64,000 nucleotides of DNA from an uncultured Bacteroides sp. (GCA_902388495.1 CABMPP010000006.1:169385-233384), one strand, 5' to 3'; positions 28,160 to 36,855 are shown, numbered from the stretch's first letter. Translations and numbers: made by a program. The notes: generated by a model not told the origin, from the letters alone.

Positions 28160-28420
28160 CCTCGGTGTGCGGAAGTGCAAGACAGAGCCCTGTTTTCCGT
28201 TTCCTCGGTATGTGGAAGTACAAAACAGGGGTCTGTTTTCCGTTTCCTCGGTGTGCGGAAGTACAAAACAGAGGTCTGTTTTCCATTTCCTCGGTGTGTG
28301 GAGGTACAAAACAGGGTCTGTTTTCCGTTTCCTCGGTGCGCGGAGGTGCAAGACAGGGGTCTGTTTCCTGTTTTCCGGTGCGCGGAGGTGCAAGACAGAG
28401 GTCTATCTTCCGTTTTTCGG
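28160..28420. repeat. 43-bp tandem repeat array between susD and GH30
   Basis: Units begin at 28160, 28203, 28246, 28289 (43-bp steps) and 28331 (42), then about 28376, becoming degenerate by 28420. Typical unit: CCTCGGTGTGCGGAAGTACA followed by AAACAGAGGTCTGTTTTCCGTTT. Each unit holds an ACAGnnGTCTGT-type dyad able to form a hairpin. It fills the 332-bp gap between susD and the GH30 gene. Frames stay open through it in several phases, which is a by-product of the repeat. Confidence 0.9.
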
Positions 28421-28476
28421 GTGCCCGAAGGTGTGCGAATTACTCAATAGGTCTTATTTAATCATATTAGAATACC

Positions 28477-30084
28477 ATGAAACTGAAATGTTTTTTCATC
28501 CTTCCGCTGTTTATCTCTGCCATGGCTTGCAGCGACGACTCTCCCGCAACACCCGATACGCCCGATACCCCCGACGGACCGGATATTACGAACAGTGTGG
28601 AGAAACTGGTAACCATCGATGCCGGTCAAACCTTCCAGACGATGGCCGGATTCGGTGCCTCGGACTGCTGGTCGCCTGCCTACGTAGGCCGCTCCTGGAC
28701 TTCGAGCCGTGCCGGCATTACCGAACTTCTTTTCTCCTCGGAAATAGTGAACGGCAAGCCGAAGGGGATTGGCCTTTCACAATGGCGCGTCAACCTGGGC
28801 GGCGGCACTGCACAGCAAGGTGAGGCGAGCGGTCTTGAGGATAAATCCCACCGTGCAGAGTCTTACCTGACCGACGACCTGACGCTGGACTGGACCCGCT
28901 GCGAAGGGCAGCGCTACTTTATGAACCGTGCCAAGGAACTGGGATGCAGCAACTTCATTCTTTTCAGCAATACGCCTCCCGTGCAATATACCTACAACGG
29001 CAAGGGCTTCTCCGCCCAAGGCGGCACTTCCAACTTGAAACCGGAACATTACGGCGACTTTGCCCGATACATGGCCGACGTGGCTGACCACTATGCGAGC
29101 GAGGGCTACAATGTAAGCCACATCTCACCCGTCAACGAACCGCAGTACAACTGGGACAGCGGTCAGGAAGGCAGTGGTTGGACCAACGATGAAGTAGCCC
29201 GCCTGGCGCGCGAACTGGATGCGGCACTCTCCGCGAAAGGCCTTTCCACCGACATCCTGCTGGGCGAGTCCGGCGATTGGGAATACCTCTACAAGACGAA
29301 GACCGACGCCAACCGTAGCAATGTCCTGTCTGCCTTCTTCACCCCCGGCTCTACGGCCTACGTAGGCGACCTGTCCCATGTGAAGAACCTCATCTGCGGA
29401 CATAGCTACTGGACCGACGGCACTTGGGACGGTATGCGCAGCGTGCGCCGTCAACTTGCCCAAGCCGCCGAGCGCTACGGTGTCGACGTGTGGCAGAGCG
29501 AGTGGAGTATGCTGGGCGATGGCTATAGCAGTTCCGAATTCGTAGGCTACGATGCGGCGAGTGAAATGGACATCGCCCTCTATATGTCGAAGGTTATCCA
29601 CAACGATCTCACCGTGGCCGGCGTTTCTTCCTGGAGCTACTGGACCTCGATAGACGCACCCCGGTGGGGACATAAGAACCGCTTTCTCCTGATTTCGCTC
29701 ATGCCCGCCGGCGGCGAGTACGGCGACATCGAGCAGGAAGGCAGCTATCAGGCCACCGCTACACTCTGGGTGCTTGGCAACTACAGCCGGTTCATCCGTC
29801 CGGGCTACCGGCGCATTGCGCTCCAGCTGAATGAGTCGCGCAGCTTCTTCGGCTCTGCCTGGATGTCGCCCGAAGGCGATAAGATAGTAGCTGTCTATAC
29901 CAACCTGGCCGAGAAGAATGTCCGCCTGACCGAGACACATGCCGGGTGGAGCGGCGAGGCGAAGGCGATAACCACCTACACCACTACGGGAAGCAAGAAC
30001 CTTCAGGAAGGCACCGTTGCGGCAGGAGGACAGGTGGTGCTGGAAGCAGGCAGCGTAACGACCGTAGTTTATAGCTTGCGATAG
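28477..30084 (+). CDS. Glycoside hydrolase family 30 lipoprotein
   Basis: 535 residues. Lipobox ISAMAC, a Thr/Pro/Asp linker, then a GH30 (beta/alpha)8 barrel with a C-terminal beta domain (COG5520 type). The likely acid/base is E221 in HISPVNEPQYNWD and the nucleophile E342 in DVWQSEWSMLGDG; both are present. GH30 enzymes retain configuration and include endo-beta-1,6-glucanases, beta-1,6-galactanases, xylanases and glucosidases; this one's subfamily is not certain. Being a lipoprotein in a PUL, it is probably the surface endo-acting enzyme that feeds SusC/D. Distance from susD (332 bp of repeats) is unusual for an operon. Confidence 0.88.
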   Translation: MKLKCFFILPLFISAMACSDDSPATPDTPDTPDGPDITNSVEKLVTIDAGQTFQTMAGFGASDCWSPAYVGRSWTSSRAGITELLFSSEIVNGKPKGIGLSQWRVNLGGGTAQQGEASGLEDKSHRAESYLTDDLTLDWTRCEGQRYFMNRAKELGCSNFILFSNTPPVQYTYNGKGFSAQGGTSNLKPEHYGDFARYMADVADHYASEGYNVSHISPVNEPQYNWDSGQEGSGWTNDEVARLARELDAALSAKGLSTDILLGESGDWEYLYKTKTDANRSNVLSAFFTPGSTAYVGDLSHVKNLICGHSYWTDGTWDGMRSVRRQLAQAAERYGVDVWQSEWSMLGDGYSSSEFVGYDAASEMDIALYMSKVIHNDLTVAGVSSWSYWTSIDAPRWGHKNRFLLISLMPAGGEYGDIEQEGSYQATATLWVLGNYSRFIRPGYRRIALQLNESRSFFGSAWMSPEGDKIVAVYTNLAEKNVRLTETHAGWSGEAKAITTYTTTGSKNLQEGTVAAGGQVVLEAGSVTTVVYSLR

Positions 30085-30139
30085 CCGATTCCCCCTCATA
30101 TTGAACGATATGTGGTGTCTTTTGCATGATAAGTAATCC

Positions 30140-30167
30140 TTTGCCCGATAGAAAAGGGCTACCTTTG
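30140..30167 (+). promoter_or_regulatory. Possible internal promoter before GH2
   Basis: TTTG at 30140-30143 and TACCTTTG (perfect -7) at 30160-30167; the 16-base spacer is short. It lies in the 121-bp gap between GH30 and GH2, 38 bases before the GH2 ATG. Confidence 0.35.
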
Positions 30168-30205
30168 CTACCCAAGGATATTGTTTAACTTCAAATATAA
30201 TAGGT

Positions 30206-32650
30206 ATGAAAATGTATATTAAGAATTTGATGGCTGCCGTTCTATTCCTGATTGCGGCTTCTGCAGCAATTTCGGCGCAGGCGCAGGTCTCGTTCGGTGA
30301 TGCCGCGAAATTCAATGACGGTTGGCTGTTCCAACTGACAGACGACCCGGCCATCGCCCAGCCCTCGTTCGACGACGGCGGATGGCGCAAACTGATGCTG
30401 CCGCATGACTGGTCCGTCGAAGGACAACTGTCGCCCTCGCTGGCAAGCTGCACCGGCTACTTGCCCGGCGGCATAGCCTGGTATCGCAAGCACTTCCGCG
30501 TGACGGACGATGCTGCCCGCCACTACATCTATTTCGAAGGCGTCTACAACCGCAGCGAAGTATATCTGAACGGACATCTGCTGGGCAAGCGCCCCAACGG
30601 TTACGTCTCTTTCCTTTATGATATGACCCCTTACTTGAAAGAAGGCGACAACGTACTGGCTGTCCGCGTAGACCACAGCCGCTATGCCGATTCGCGCTGG
30701 TACACCGGTTCGGGCATCTACCGCGACGTATGGCTGGTGGCCGCTCCCGAAACGCATCTTGCCCAGTGGGGAGTGACCTGGCATGCCGCTTCACTGACCG
30801 ACCGGCAGGCTACCGTAGCCGTCGGCATGGAGGTGGAGAAGCATGTGGCAACGAACGACAAGCTTGAATTGTCGGCAGCCCTGTATGATGCCGCAGGCAA
30901 ACTGGTAGCACAACGTCGCACGCGTGTGGCCGACGGCCGGCAAGGCATAACCAAAGCTGCCCTCTCTCTGAAAGTCTCCAATCCTCATCGCTGGAATCTG
31001 GATGACCCTTATCTCTATACGTTGAAGACAGAATTGTTCAGCAACGGCAAGCGCATTGACGGCAGCGAAACCCAAGTAGGCCTCCGCACACTGGACTTTG
31101 ATGCCAATAAAGGCTTTGCCCTCAATGGCCGCTGGATGAAGGTAAAAGGCGTATGCCTGCACCATGATGCCGGCGTGCTGGGTGCCGTAGTGCCCGAAGA
31201 AGTCTGGGAACGCCGCCTGAAGAACCTGAAGGAGATAGGTGTCAATGCCATCCGCATGAGCCACAATCCGCAGGCGCCGGTTCTTTATGACCTGTGCGAC
31301 CGTTTGGGATTCCTCGTAATGGACGAAGTTTCGGACGAATGGGAATTCCCGAAACGCAAATGGGTGGAAGGCTGGAACGTAGGTACGCCGAGCTTCGACG
31401 GCTCCTTCGACTTCTTTGAGGAGTGGATAGAGCGGGACATTACCGATATGGTGCGCCGCGACCGCAACCATCCCTCCATCTTCTTGTGGAGCATCGGCAA
31501 TGAGGTGGATTACCCCAACGACCCATATTCTCATCCCGTCCTCGACGGCTCTAAAATCAATCAGCCTATGTTTGGCGGTTACAAGCCCGATGCCCCCGAC
31601 GCCATGCGCATCGGAGTCATTGCCAAGCGCCTGGCGGCTTGTGTACGTGCAGTGGACACTTCCCGCCCCGTGACCGGAGCCCTGGCAGGTGTTGTCATGT
31701 CCAACGAAACAGAATATCCCGATGCAGTGGATGTAGTGGGGTATAACTATACGGAAGATCGCTACGACATGGACCATACCACTTACCCCAACCGCGTTAT
31801 CTACGGAAGCGAAACAGGTTCCGGCATTGATGCCTGGTATGCCGTGAAGAACAAGGACTTTATCTTCGGACAGTTCATCTGGACGGGTACGGACTATCTT
31901 GGTGAGTCGGGTCGCTGGCCTTCCCGCGGGCTGAACACCGGATTGCTCGACTTCGGCAGTTTCCCCAAACCCCGCGCCCATTTCCGTGCTTCGCTTTGGA
32001 GCGAGAAACCGGTTACTTATATCGGTACCTACCCTGCGTACAGTAATCCTCGATATCCGAATCGCACCTACTTATCTCCCGATGCATTAGATGTTTGGAA
32101 CTACGATCCGGGACAGAATATCCGTGTGGTTTGTTACACCAATGCTCTGCAGGCGCGCCTGCTGCTCGACGGAAAAGTAGTGGGAGAGATGAAACCTTAC
32201 GACGAAAAGACCGGCATTATCTATTGGGACATTCCTTATCAGGCTGGAGAACTGCGTGCCGAGGGTTGCGATGCAGCCGGAAATGTTCTGTCCAACTATA
32301 CGATCAAGACATCCGGCCGTCCTTATGCGCTGCGCGTCACTGCCGACCGCACCACGCTTTCCAAGGACCGTGCCACGGCACACATCACGGTAGAAGTGGT
32401 GGATGAACATGGCACCATCGTGAAGTTGGGCGATAATAACATTACTTGCCACATCGAAGGCCCGGCCCGCCTGCTCGGTCTCGAAGGTTCCGACAATAGC
32501 GATATGGGAGATTATACGGACAATCGCCAGCGTGTGTACCACGGACGTTTGCTGGCATACATACAGACCGTGGGAGAGGCAGGAACGGTGCGTGTGAAGT
32601 TTACTTCGCCTCTTCTGCAAGGAGCAGAGGTGGTGCTTGAGGCAGAGTAG
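30206..32650 (+). CDS. Glycoside hydrolase family 2 (beta-galactosidase-like)
   Basis: 814 residues. Cleaved signal peptide (to about residue 27, AAISAQA) with no lipobox, so probably periplasmic. Domain order: jelly-roll sugar-binding (RKLMLPHDWSVEGQLS), Ig-like, GH2 catalytic barrel (LKEIGVNAIRMSHNPQAPVL), and C-terminal accessory Ig domains. Catalytic acid/base E433 in LWSIGNEVDYPND and nucleophile E536 in VIYGSETGSG are in place. GH2 covers beta-galactosidase, beta-mannosidase and beta-glucuronidase; the sequence style is nearest to beta-galactosidases. It would trim oligosaccharides imported by SusC/D. Last gene of the PUL, followed by a palindromic element. Confidence 0.9.
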   Translation: MKMYIKNLMAAVLFLIAASAAISAQAQVSFGDAAKFNDGWLFQLTDDPAIAQPSFDDGGWRKLMLPHDWSVEGQLSPSLASCTGYLPGGIAWYRKHFRVTDDAARHYIYFEGVYNRSEVYLNGHLLGKRPNGYVSFLYDMTPYLKEGDNVLAVRVDHSRYADSRWYTGSGIYRDVWLVAAPETHLAQWGVTWHAASLTDRQATVAVGMEVEKHVATNDKLELSAALYDAAGKLVAQRRTRVADGRQGITKAALSLKVSNPHRWNLDDPYLYTLKTELFSNGKRIDGSETQVGLRTLDFDANKGFALNGRWMKVKGVCLHHDAGVLGAVVPEEVWERRLKNLKEIGVNAIRMSHNPQAPVLYDLCDRLGFLVMDEVSDEWEFPKRKWVEGWNVGTPSFDGSFDFFEEWIERDITDMVRRDRNHPSIFLWSIGNEVDYPNDPYSHPVLDGSKINQPMFGGYKPDAPDAMRIGVIAKRLAACVRAVDTSRPVTGALAGVVMSNETEYPDAVDVVGYNYTEDRYDMDHTTYPNRVIYGSETGSGIDAWYAVKNKDFIFGQFIWTGTDYLGESGRWPSRGLNTGLLDFGSFPKPRAHFRASLWSEKPVTYIGTYPAYSNPRYPNRTYLSPDALDVWNYDPGQNIRVVCYTNALQARLLLDGKVVGEMKPYDEKTGIIYWDIPYQAGELRAEGCDAAGNVLSNYTIKTSGRPYALRVTADRTTLSKDRATAHITVEVVDEHGTIVKLGDNNITCHIEGPARLLGLEGSDNSDMGDYTDNRQRVYHGRLLAYIQTVGEAGTVRVKFTSPLLQGAEVVLEAE

Positions 32651-32673
32651 TGCTTTGCTGCGCACGTTATGCT

Positions 32674-32827
32674 ATGAGGTTGTATCAAAACTAAATTCAG
32701 CTTTCATTCTGTCATTCAGAGGGCTTTAACCCGAAGAATCTTCTCCCATTATGATGAGAGAAGGGATTCTTCACTTCGTTCTGAATGACAGAATGATATG
32801 TCTATCAAAGTTTTGATACAACCTCAT
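32674..32827. repeat. 154-bp palindromic element between convergent genes
   Basis: Perfect 19-bp outer arms ATGAGGTTGTATCAAAACT (32674-32692) and its complement (32809-32827); inner perfect 15-bp arms CATTCTGTCATTCAG (32705-32719) / CTGAATGACAGAATG (32781-32795); innermost GAAGAATC / GATTCTTC. The inner text resembles a CATTC-TGAATGA-GAAGAATC repeat widespread in Bacteroidetes. It lies between the GH2 and birA stops, so it could terminate both. Confidence 0.8.
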
Positions 32828-32829
32828 TG

Positions 32830-33612
32830 TTACAGAATATATTGAACCTCTTTAAATAAGTATTCCCTTTCCTTTCCGCTCTCATCTTCGAGCACAAACC
32901 GTCCGTCTTGTTCTACGCGCAGCAGGCGGGCAAGGAACCGTCCGTTGGCATCTTCGTAAGGATGGAAGTCTCGGCGACGGAAGAGCGAACGGGCATAGCG
33001 GGTGGAAATCTCATCGGAATAGATGGCGAAATCTTCCATTTGCAGCCCCTTATAGTAGATTTCTACACGTCTCAGGATGTGGGCGAGTATCTCGTAGCGG
33101 TCGTGCTCCTTTCCGGTGATCTGCCGCAAAGAAACGGGGTTGGGGGCATCACTTTGAAATGTCTCCTGGTTGATGTTTATTCCGATACCGGAAATGCAGC
33201 GCTGGATGCAGTGCCCGGAGAGGTCGTTCTCTATCAGTATGCCGCAGATCTTCTTGTCCCTCCAATAAATATCGTTCGGCCATTTGATGGTAAATTCATT
33301 CGACCATCTGCTCAGTTCTTCCTTGATGGCAAGAGAGACGATTTGCGAAAGGATGAACTGGCGGCGCGCTTCCAGGAAACTAGGGTAAAGTACGAAGCTG
33401 AAGAGCAGGTTCTTGCCTTCTTCGGCTTCCCAAGTATTGCCGCGCTGGCCTTTGCCGGCGGTTTGGAATTCGGAGGTAACGGTGGTAAGTTCGGCAATGC
33501 CTTCTTGCAGGTCGTTGCACAGCCGGCTGAGATATTGGTTCGTGGAATCCGTCTTATCCAAGGCAATCAGCGGGTAGGGGAATGTTTCAGGGCAGGGCTT
33601 CATATTCGGCAC
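32830..33612 (-). CDS. birA: Biotin--[acetyl-CoA-carboxylase] ligase
   Basis: 260 residues: a catalytic biotin protein ligase without the N-terminal DNA-binding domain of E. coli BirA, so no repressor role is expected. Seen: LDKTDSTNQYLSRL, the ligand loop KGQRGNTWEAEEGKNLLFS (G-R-G-N/R-x-W), the substrate strand FTIKWPNDIYW (KWPND) and ICGILIENDL. It joins biotin to the carboxylase carrier protein. Its 5' end overlaps the YjbR-like gene by 26 bp; a Met at 33603 would shorten the overlap. Likely third gene of yraN-yjbR-birA. Confidence 0.93.
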   Translation of the reverse strand: MPNMKPCPETFPYPLIALDKTDSTNQYLSRLCNDLQEGIAELTTVTSEFQTAGKGQRGNTWEAEEGKNLLFSFVLYPSFLEARRQFILSQIVSLAIKEELSRWSNEFTIKWPNDIYWRDKKICGILIENDLSGHCIQRCISGIGININQETFQSDAPNPVSLRQITGKEHDRYEILAHILRRVEIYYKGLQMEDFAIYSDEISTRYARSLFRRRDFHPYEDANGRFLARLLRVEQDGRFVLEDESGKEREYLFKEVQYIL

Positions 33613-33943
33613 GCATTTTCTTAGTGAATTTCTTCAATACTTCTTCGATAGAGTGGTCTATCAATTGTTTTATCAGCTTATCATCAGCATCACCGTTCAG
33701 GGCAACCTGATTCCAGTATTTCTTGTTGAAGTGATAAGCCCCTTCAATGGCAGAATAGCGTTCGCGCAGTTCGAGCGCGTATTCCGGGTCGCATTTCAAA
33801 CAGATTTTGTTGGCACCTTCCAGGTCGATGAGTGCAAACATCTTATCCATGACTTTCATCACAAGCGAGTATTCGTCGAACGGGAGGCATTCGGTGACTG
33901 CCTTCTTGCTGAGGCAATATTCGCGGGCGGTTTCTATATCCAT
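33587..33943 (-). CDS. MmcQ/YjbR family protein
   Basis: 118 residues, the full CyaY-like fold of the MmcQ/YjbR (DUF419) family: N-terminal REYCLSKKAVTECLPFDE, the ALIDLEGANKICLKCDP strand pair, and C-terminal HFNKKYWNQVAL with K-Y-W invariant in the family. The family is widespread, structurally like double-wing DNA-binding proteins, and without a firm function. It is sandwiched between yraN (22 bp upstream) and birA (overlapping). A second paralogue sits at 58904-59281. Confidence 0.88.
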   Translation of the reverse strand: MDIETAREYCLSKKAVTECLPFDEYSLVMKVMDKMFALIDLEGANKICLKCDPEYALELRERYSAIEGAYHFNKKYWNQVALNGDADDKLIKQLIDHSIEEVLKKFTKKMRAEYEALP

Positions 33944-33965
33944 TGGTCTTTAGTATTAAGTTAGT

Positions 33966-34331
33966 TCAGAACATCGGCGGATAAAAGGCTTCTTTGATAT
34001 GCTCTATCTTGAAAGCACCGGCATCTCCTATAGCCGTGATGATATCGAAACGGACGGGAGCGTCTATGCAGAAGTGCTTGATGTAGGCATCGGCCGCCAC
34101 GACAATACGGCGTATTTTCTGCCAGTTCACCGCTTCCTGCGGTTCGGCGTAATCCGTATTACTGCGGGTTTTCACTTCCACTATGATCAGTTCTTCATCC
34201 TTGGCGGCAACAATGTCCAGTTCCAGATGGTTCTTCCGCCAGTTCCGGTCGCGTATGGTATAACCGTTACGTTCCAGATATGCTACTGCGGCGTCTTCTC
34301 CTGCTTTTCCCAGGGCGTTGTGTGCTGCCAT
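33966..34331 (-). CDS. YraN/UPF0102 endonuclease-like protein
   Basis: 121 residues from MAAHNALGKAGEDAAVAYL, the usual YraN start; a Met 18 bases earlier (34349) is possible. The nuclease-fold core LELDIVAAKDEELIIVEVKT shows the D...E-x-K pattern of Holliday-junction-resolvase-like PD-(D/E)xK proteins, followed by AVNWQKIRRIVVAADAYI. Activity has not been firmly shown for the family. First gene of a probable yraN-yjbR-birA unit with a -7 box at 34367-34374. Confidence 0.92.
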   Translation of the reverse strand: MAAHNALGKAGEDAAVAYLERNGYTIRDRNWRKNHLELDIVAAKDEELIIVEVKTRSNTDYAEPQEAVNWQKIRRIVVAADAYIKHFCIDAPVRFDIITAIGDAGAFKIEHIKEAFYPPMF

Positions 34332-34366
34332 TGTTTCTTTTCCTTTCATTTTTAGCCGTTTCGATA

Positions 34367-34374
34367 CAAAATTA
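34367..34374 (-). promoter_or_regulatory. -7 box for yraN
   Basis: TAATTTTG on the minus strand (TAnnTTTG), back to back with the plus-strand promoter at 34388-34417. Confidence 0.4.
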
Positions 34375-34387
34375 ATCTTTTTTCTGT

Positions 34388-34417
34388 TTTGTTTTTACAG
34401 AAGTAAACGTATTTTTG
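34388..34417 (+). promoter_or_regulatory. Promoter of the small gene and tadA
   Basis: TTTG at 34388-34391, 18 bases, TATTTTTG at 34410-34417. Transcription would begin near 34424, so the ATG at 34426 would be nearly leaderless; this favours the ATG at 34444. Confidence 0.55.
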
Positions 34418-34443
34418 CAGGAAATATGAGAAAGAGAGATAAA

Positions 34444-34659
34444 ATGTGTGCAAAAGCAACGCCCGAAGAGCCGAAGCGTGAACAGCGCATGGTGTGCTTG
34501 ATGAGCGAAGAGGAACAGCGGATTGTGGACCGTTATCTTGAGAAATATAAGATAACGAACAAGTCGCGTTGGCTCAGGGAGACTATTCTCATGTTTATCC
34601 ACAAGAATATGGAGGAGGATTATCCGACGCTGTTTGGCGAGCACGATATGAGGAGGTGA
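34444..34659 (+). CDS. Small conserved protein, possibly ribbon-helix-helix-like
   Basis: 71 residues from MCAKATPEEPKREQRMVCLM; an upstream in-frame ATG at 34426 is disfavoured by the promoter. The core RMVCLMSEEEQRIVDRYLEK followed by YKITNKSRWLRETILMFIHK has a strand-helix-helix look like MobC/RHH proteins, with conserved-looking Ser-Arg-Trp-Leu. That is inference from pattern only. It ends two bases before the tadA ATG and its stop overlaps the tadA Shine-Dalgarno (AGGAGG, 34651-34656), so the two are translationally linked. Confidence 0.7.
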   Translation: MCAKATPEEPKREQRMVCLMSEEEQRIVDRYLEKYKITNKSRWLRETILMFIHKNMEEDYPTLFGEHDMRR

Positions 34660-34661
34660 TT

Positions 34662-35096
34662 ATGGATGATAAGCACTATATGAAGCAAGCACTCCTCGAA
34701 GCGCAAAAGGCAGGTGAAGGGGGCGAAGTGCCCGTGGGTGCAGTGGTAGTTTGCAAAGACCGTATCATCGCCCGTGCCCATAACCTGACAGAAACACTGA
34801 CAGATGTCACTGCACATGCCGAAATGCAGGCCATTACTGCCGCAGCCGCCACACTCGGCGGGAAATACCTGAATGAATGTACGCTGTATGTAACCGTAGA
34901 ACCTTGTGTGATGTGTGCCGGTGCCATTGCTTGGGCACAGATGGGAAAGCTTGTATTCGGTGCGGAAGATGAGAAACGGGGATATCAACGTTTTGCCCCG
35001 CAGGCGCTGCATCCTAAAACGGTGGTAGTAAAGGGAATATTGGCCGAAGAATGTGCTCTACTAATGAAAGAGTTCTTTGCAGCCAAACGGCGCTAA
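34662..35096 (+). CDS. tadA: tRNA-specific adenosine-34 deaminase
   Basis: 144 residues from MDDKHYMKQALLEAQKAGEG; a strong AGGAGGTGAT lies 2-11 bases upstream of this ATG, which decides the start against longer in-frame possibilities. The zinc deaminase motif is complete: H52-A-E54 in DVTAHAEMQAI and PCVMC (C82, C85) in TVEPCVMCAGAI. It converts A34 to inosine in tRNA-Arg(ACG). Convergent with the DUF4834 gene 10 bp away. Confidence 0.95.
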   Translation: MDDKHYMKQALLEAQKAGEGGEVPVGAVVVCKDRIIARAHNLTETLTDVTAHAEMQAITAAAATLGGKYLNECTLYVTVEPCVMCAGAIAWAQMGKLVFGAEDEKRGYQRFAPQALHPKTVVVKGILAEECALLMKEFFAAKRR

Positions 35097-35106
35097 CCCG
35101 TAATTA

Positions 35107-35382
35107 CTAATCTTTTACTTCCTCAAAATCCACATACTCCCCTTCATCTTTAGAGAACAGCTTTTTATGCCTGGGGCGTAGTTCGCCTTCTTCAGGCTCT
35201 GTTTCATTGGAAGATGAATGTGAGGTCTGTTCGTTCTTATTATAGGCATATCCGCCGGAAGAGGAAGATGTACGGCGGCCGCCCAATCCGAAGATACTCC
35301 GGACAACAGTGCCGATAATGCTGAGGCCAATGAGCAGAATGGCGATTATAATGATAAATAAGAATCCTAAAATGTGAAACAT
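35107..35382 (-). CDS. DUF4834-like small membrane protein
   Basis: 91 residues: one N-terminal transmembrane helix (ILGFLFIIIIAILLIGLSII), a basic Gly-rich turn (IFGLGGRRTSSSSGGY), then a charged disordered tail ending EGEYVDFEEVKD. This architecture matches the Bacteroidetes DUF4834 family; no function is known. Single gene, tail to tail with tadA. Confidence 0.75.
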   Translation of the reverse strand: MFHILGFLFIIIIAILLIGLSIIGTVVRSIFGLGGRRTSSSSGGYAYNKNEQTSHSSSNETEPEEGELRPRHKKLFSKDEGEYVDFEEVKD

Positions 35383-35450
35383 GGGCTAATGTCTTTTTAT
35401 GCGTTCGTTTTATACGAACTATAACACAACAACCGTGCCAAAGATTTTGT

Positions 35451-36158
35451 TTATTTACTTTTTCTTGTAATAAGAGAAAGTAGGATATACCAGACGATTA
35501 TTGCTGCGAAGCTGCAAATCCCTAAAAAGATAAGGAACGGAATGCATACAATCAAGAAAATAAAACTTACCTTATTGTCTTTCCACGACAGACTTTTAAA
35601 CTTCAGGGAGAACATCGGAATCTCGGCAACCAGCAACCACGAGAAAAGGCAAACCAGCAGCAGCAAGTAGACTGGATGGAAGCTGTCGGATGTCAGGAGA
35701 TCGTGCGCACCCGTCACCAGCGAAGCCCAGAACAGCGCATTGGCCGGAACCGGAAGTCCTACAAAAGAACTTGTCTGGCGGGTATCGTTATTGAACTTTG
35801 CCAGTCGTAATGCCGAAAATACAGATAAAAGGAAGGCCAGGTAAGGAAAGAAAGCAGCTATGCTTTCCATCCAGCCCGGATATTGCATCTCTTTGAACAG
35901 GGAGAATACGATGAAAGAAGGAGCCACACCAAAACTTACATCATCTGCCAGGGAGTCCAGATCCTTTCCGATAACGGAGTGTGCATTCAATGCACGTGCC
36001 ATCATGCCGTCAAAGAAATCGAATGTAGCACTGATAATGATGAAAGCGAGTGCCCATTCGTACTTAGCCTCGAATGCCATGACACAAGCAATGCACCCGG
36101 AGAACAGATTCAGGCAGGTCAGCGTATTGGGAATATGGCGGGTAATACAGTTTGGCAT
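35451..36158 (-). CDS. pssA: CDP-diacylglycerol--serine O-phosphatidyltransferase
   Basis: 235 residues, multi-spanning, of the CDP-alcohol phosphatidyltransferase family. The full catalytic motif D-G-x2-A-R-x8-G-x3-D-x3-D is present in FDGMMARALNAHSVIGKDLD and the following SLAD. It makes phosphatidylserine in the inner membrane, the substrate for the decarboxylase encoded 13 bp upstream. N-terminal RHIPNTLTCLNLFSGCIA is typical of subclass II (Gram-positive-like) PssA. Confidence 0.96.
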   Translation of the reverse strand: MPNCITRHIPNTLTCLNLFSGCIACVMAFEAKYEWALAFIIISATFDFFDGMMARALNAHSVIGKDLDSLADDVSFGVAPSFIVFSLFKEMQYPGWMESIAAFFPYLAFLLSVFSALRLAKFNNDTRQTSSFVGLPVPANALFWASLVTGAHDLLTSDSFHPVYLLLLVCLFSWLLVAEIPMFSLKFKSLSWKDNKVSFIFLIVCIPFLIFLGICSFAAIIVWYILLSLITRKSK

Positions 36159-36171
36159 TGTAGTTTAGTTA

Positions 36172-36855
36172 TTAAAGTTTGGCTATCACGGTTTGGTTAC
36201 CGGTAGTCAGTTGTCCCAGTTTCACGAGCACTTCCGTGCCCAGCGGCAGAAATACATCTACACGGGAACCGAATTTGATGAAGCCCATGTGCTCGTCGAT
36301 ATAGCATTCGTCGCCCGGTTCGGCATAAGTCACGATGCGGCGTGCCATGGCTCCTGCTATCTGGCGTGCCATGATTTCCACACCTTCGGGAGTTTCTATC
36401 ACGACGGTGGAACGTTCATTGTCGGTACTGGCTTTGGGCAGCCAGGCCTTCATGAACTTACCGTTTTTGTGCCATACCTTCTTCACGGTACCGTCCACCG
36501 GATACCAGTTGGCATGCACATTCACCAGGCTCATAAAGATAGATACCATGATGCGGCGGTCGTGAAAGTATTCGTTTTCTTCCACTTCCTCTACCACAAC
36601 AATCTTGCCATCGGCAGGGGCTACTACTACTTTCTCTGTATCTTGTCCGAATAAGCGGATAGGACAGCGGAAGAAATTCACCAGTATTCCATATACTATG
36701 AGACTGACAGCCGCCACTACGTAAAAAGGAATTTTGCACTCCAGTCCGAAGAAAAGGATGGCGTTGACTGCCAGTATCAGCACCAGGCTGCCTGCCAATG
36801 TATGTGTCCCTTCACGGTGTATGCGTATCTTTTTTAATCTTTTTAATCGACCCAT
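36172..36855 (-). CDS. psd: Phosphatidylserine decarboxylase, short (archaeal-like) type
   Basis: 227 residues. N-terminal membrane region ([15 protein letters not shown] and [20 protein letters not shown]) then the catalytic domain with [38 protein letters not shown] and the self-cleavage site [15 protein letters not shown]; the pyruvoyl group should form from S197 after G196. This is the Gly-Ser type lacking the LGST motif. With pssA it supplies phosphatidylethanolamine. Promoter -7 box at 36893-36900. Confidence 0.95.
   Translation of the reverse strand: MGRLKRLKKIRIHREGTHTLAGSLVLILAVNAILFFGLECKIPFYVVAAVSLIVYGILVNFFRCPIRLFGQDTEKVVVAPADGKIVVVEEVEENEYFHDRRIMVSIFMSLVNVHANWYPVDGTVKKVWHKNGKFMKAWLPKASTDNERSTVVIETPEGVEIMARQIAGAMARRIVTYAEPGDECYIDEHMGFIKFGSRVDVFLPLGTEVLVKLGQLTTGNQTVIAKL

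Noticed and set aside
28154-28461. Overlapping open frames on both strands over the 43-bp array
   Set aside because: Because 43 is not a multiple of three, the repeat opens several phases at once; no start signals and repetitive translation.
29125-30453. 442-codon open frame antisense to GH30 and the GH30-GH2 gap
   Set aside because: Lies over two catalytic blocks of GH30; no domain, no start signals.
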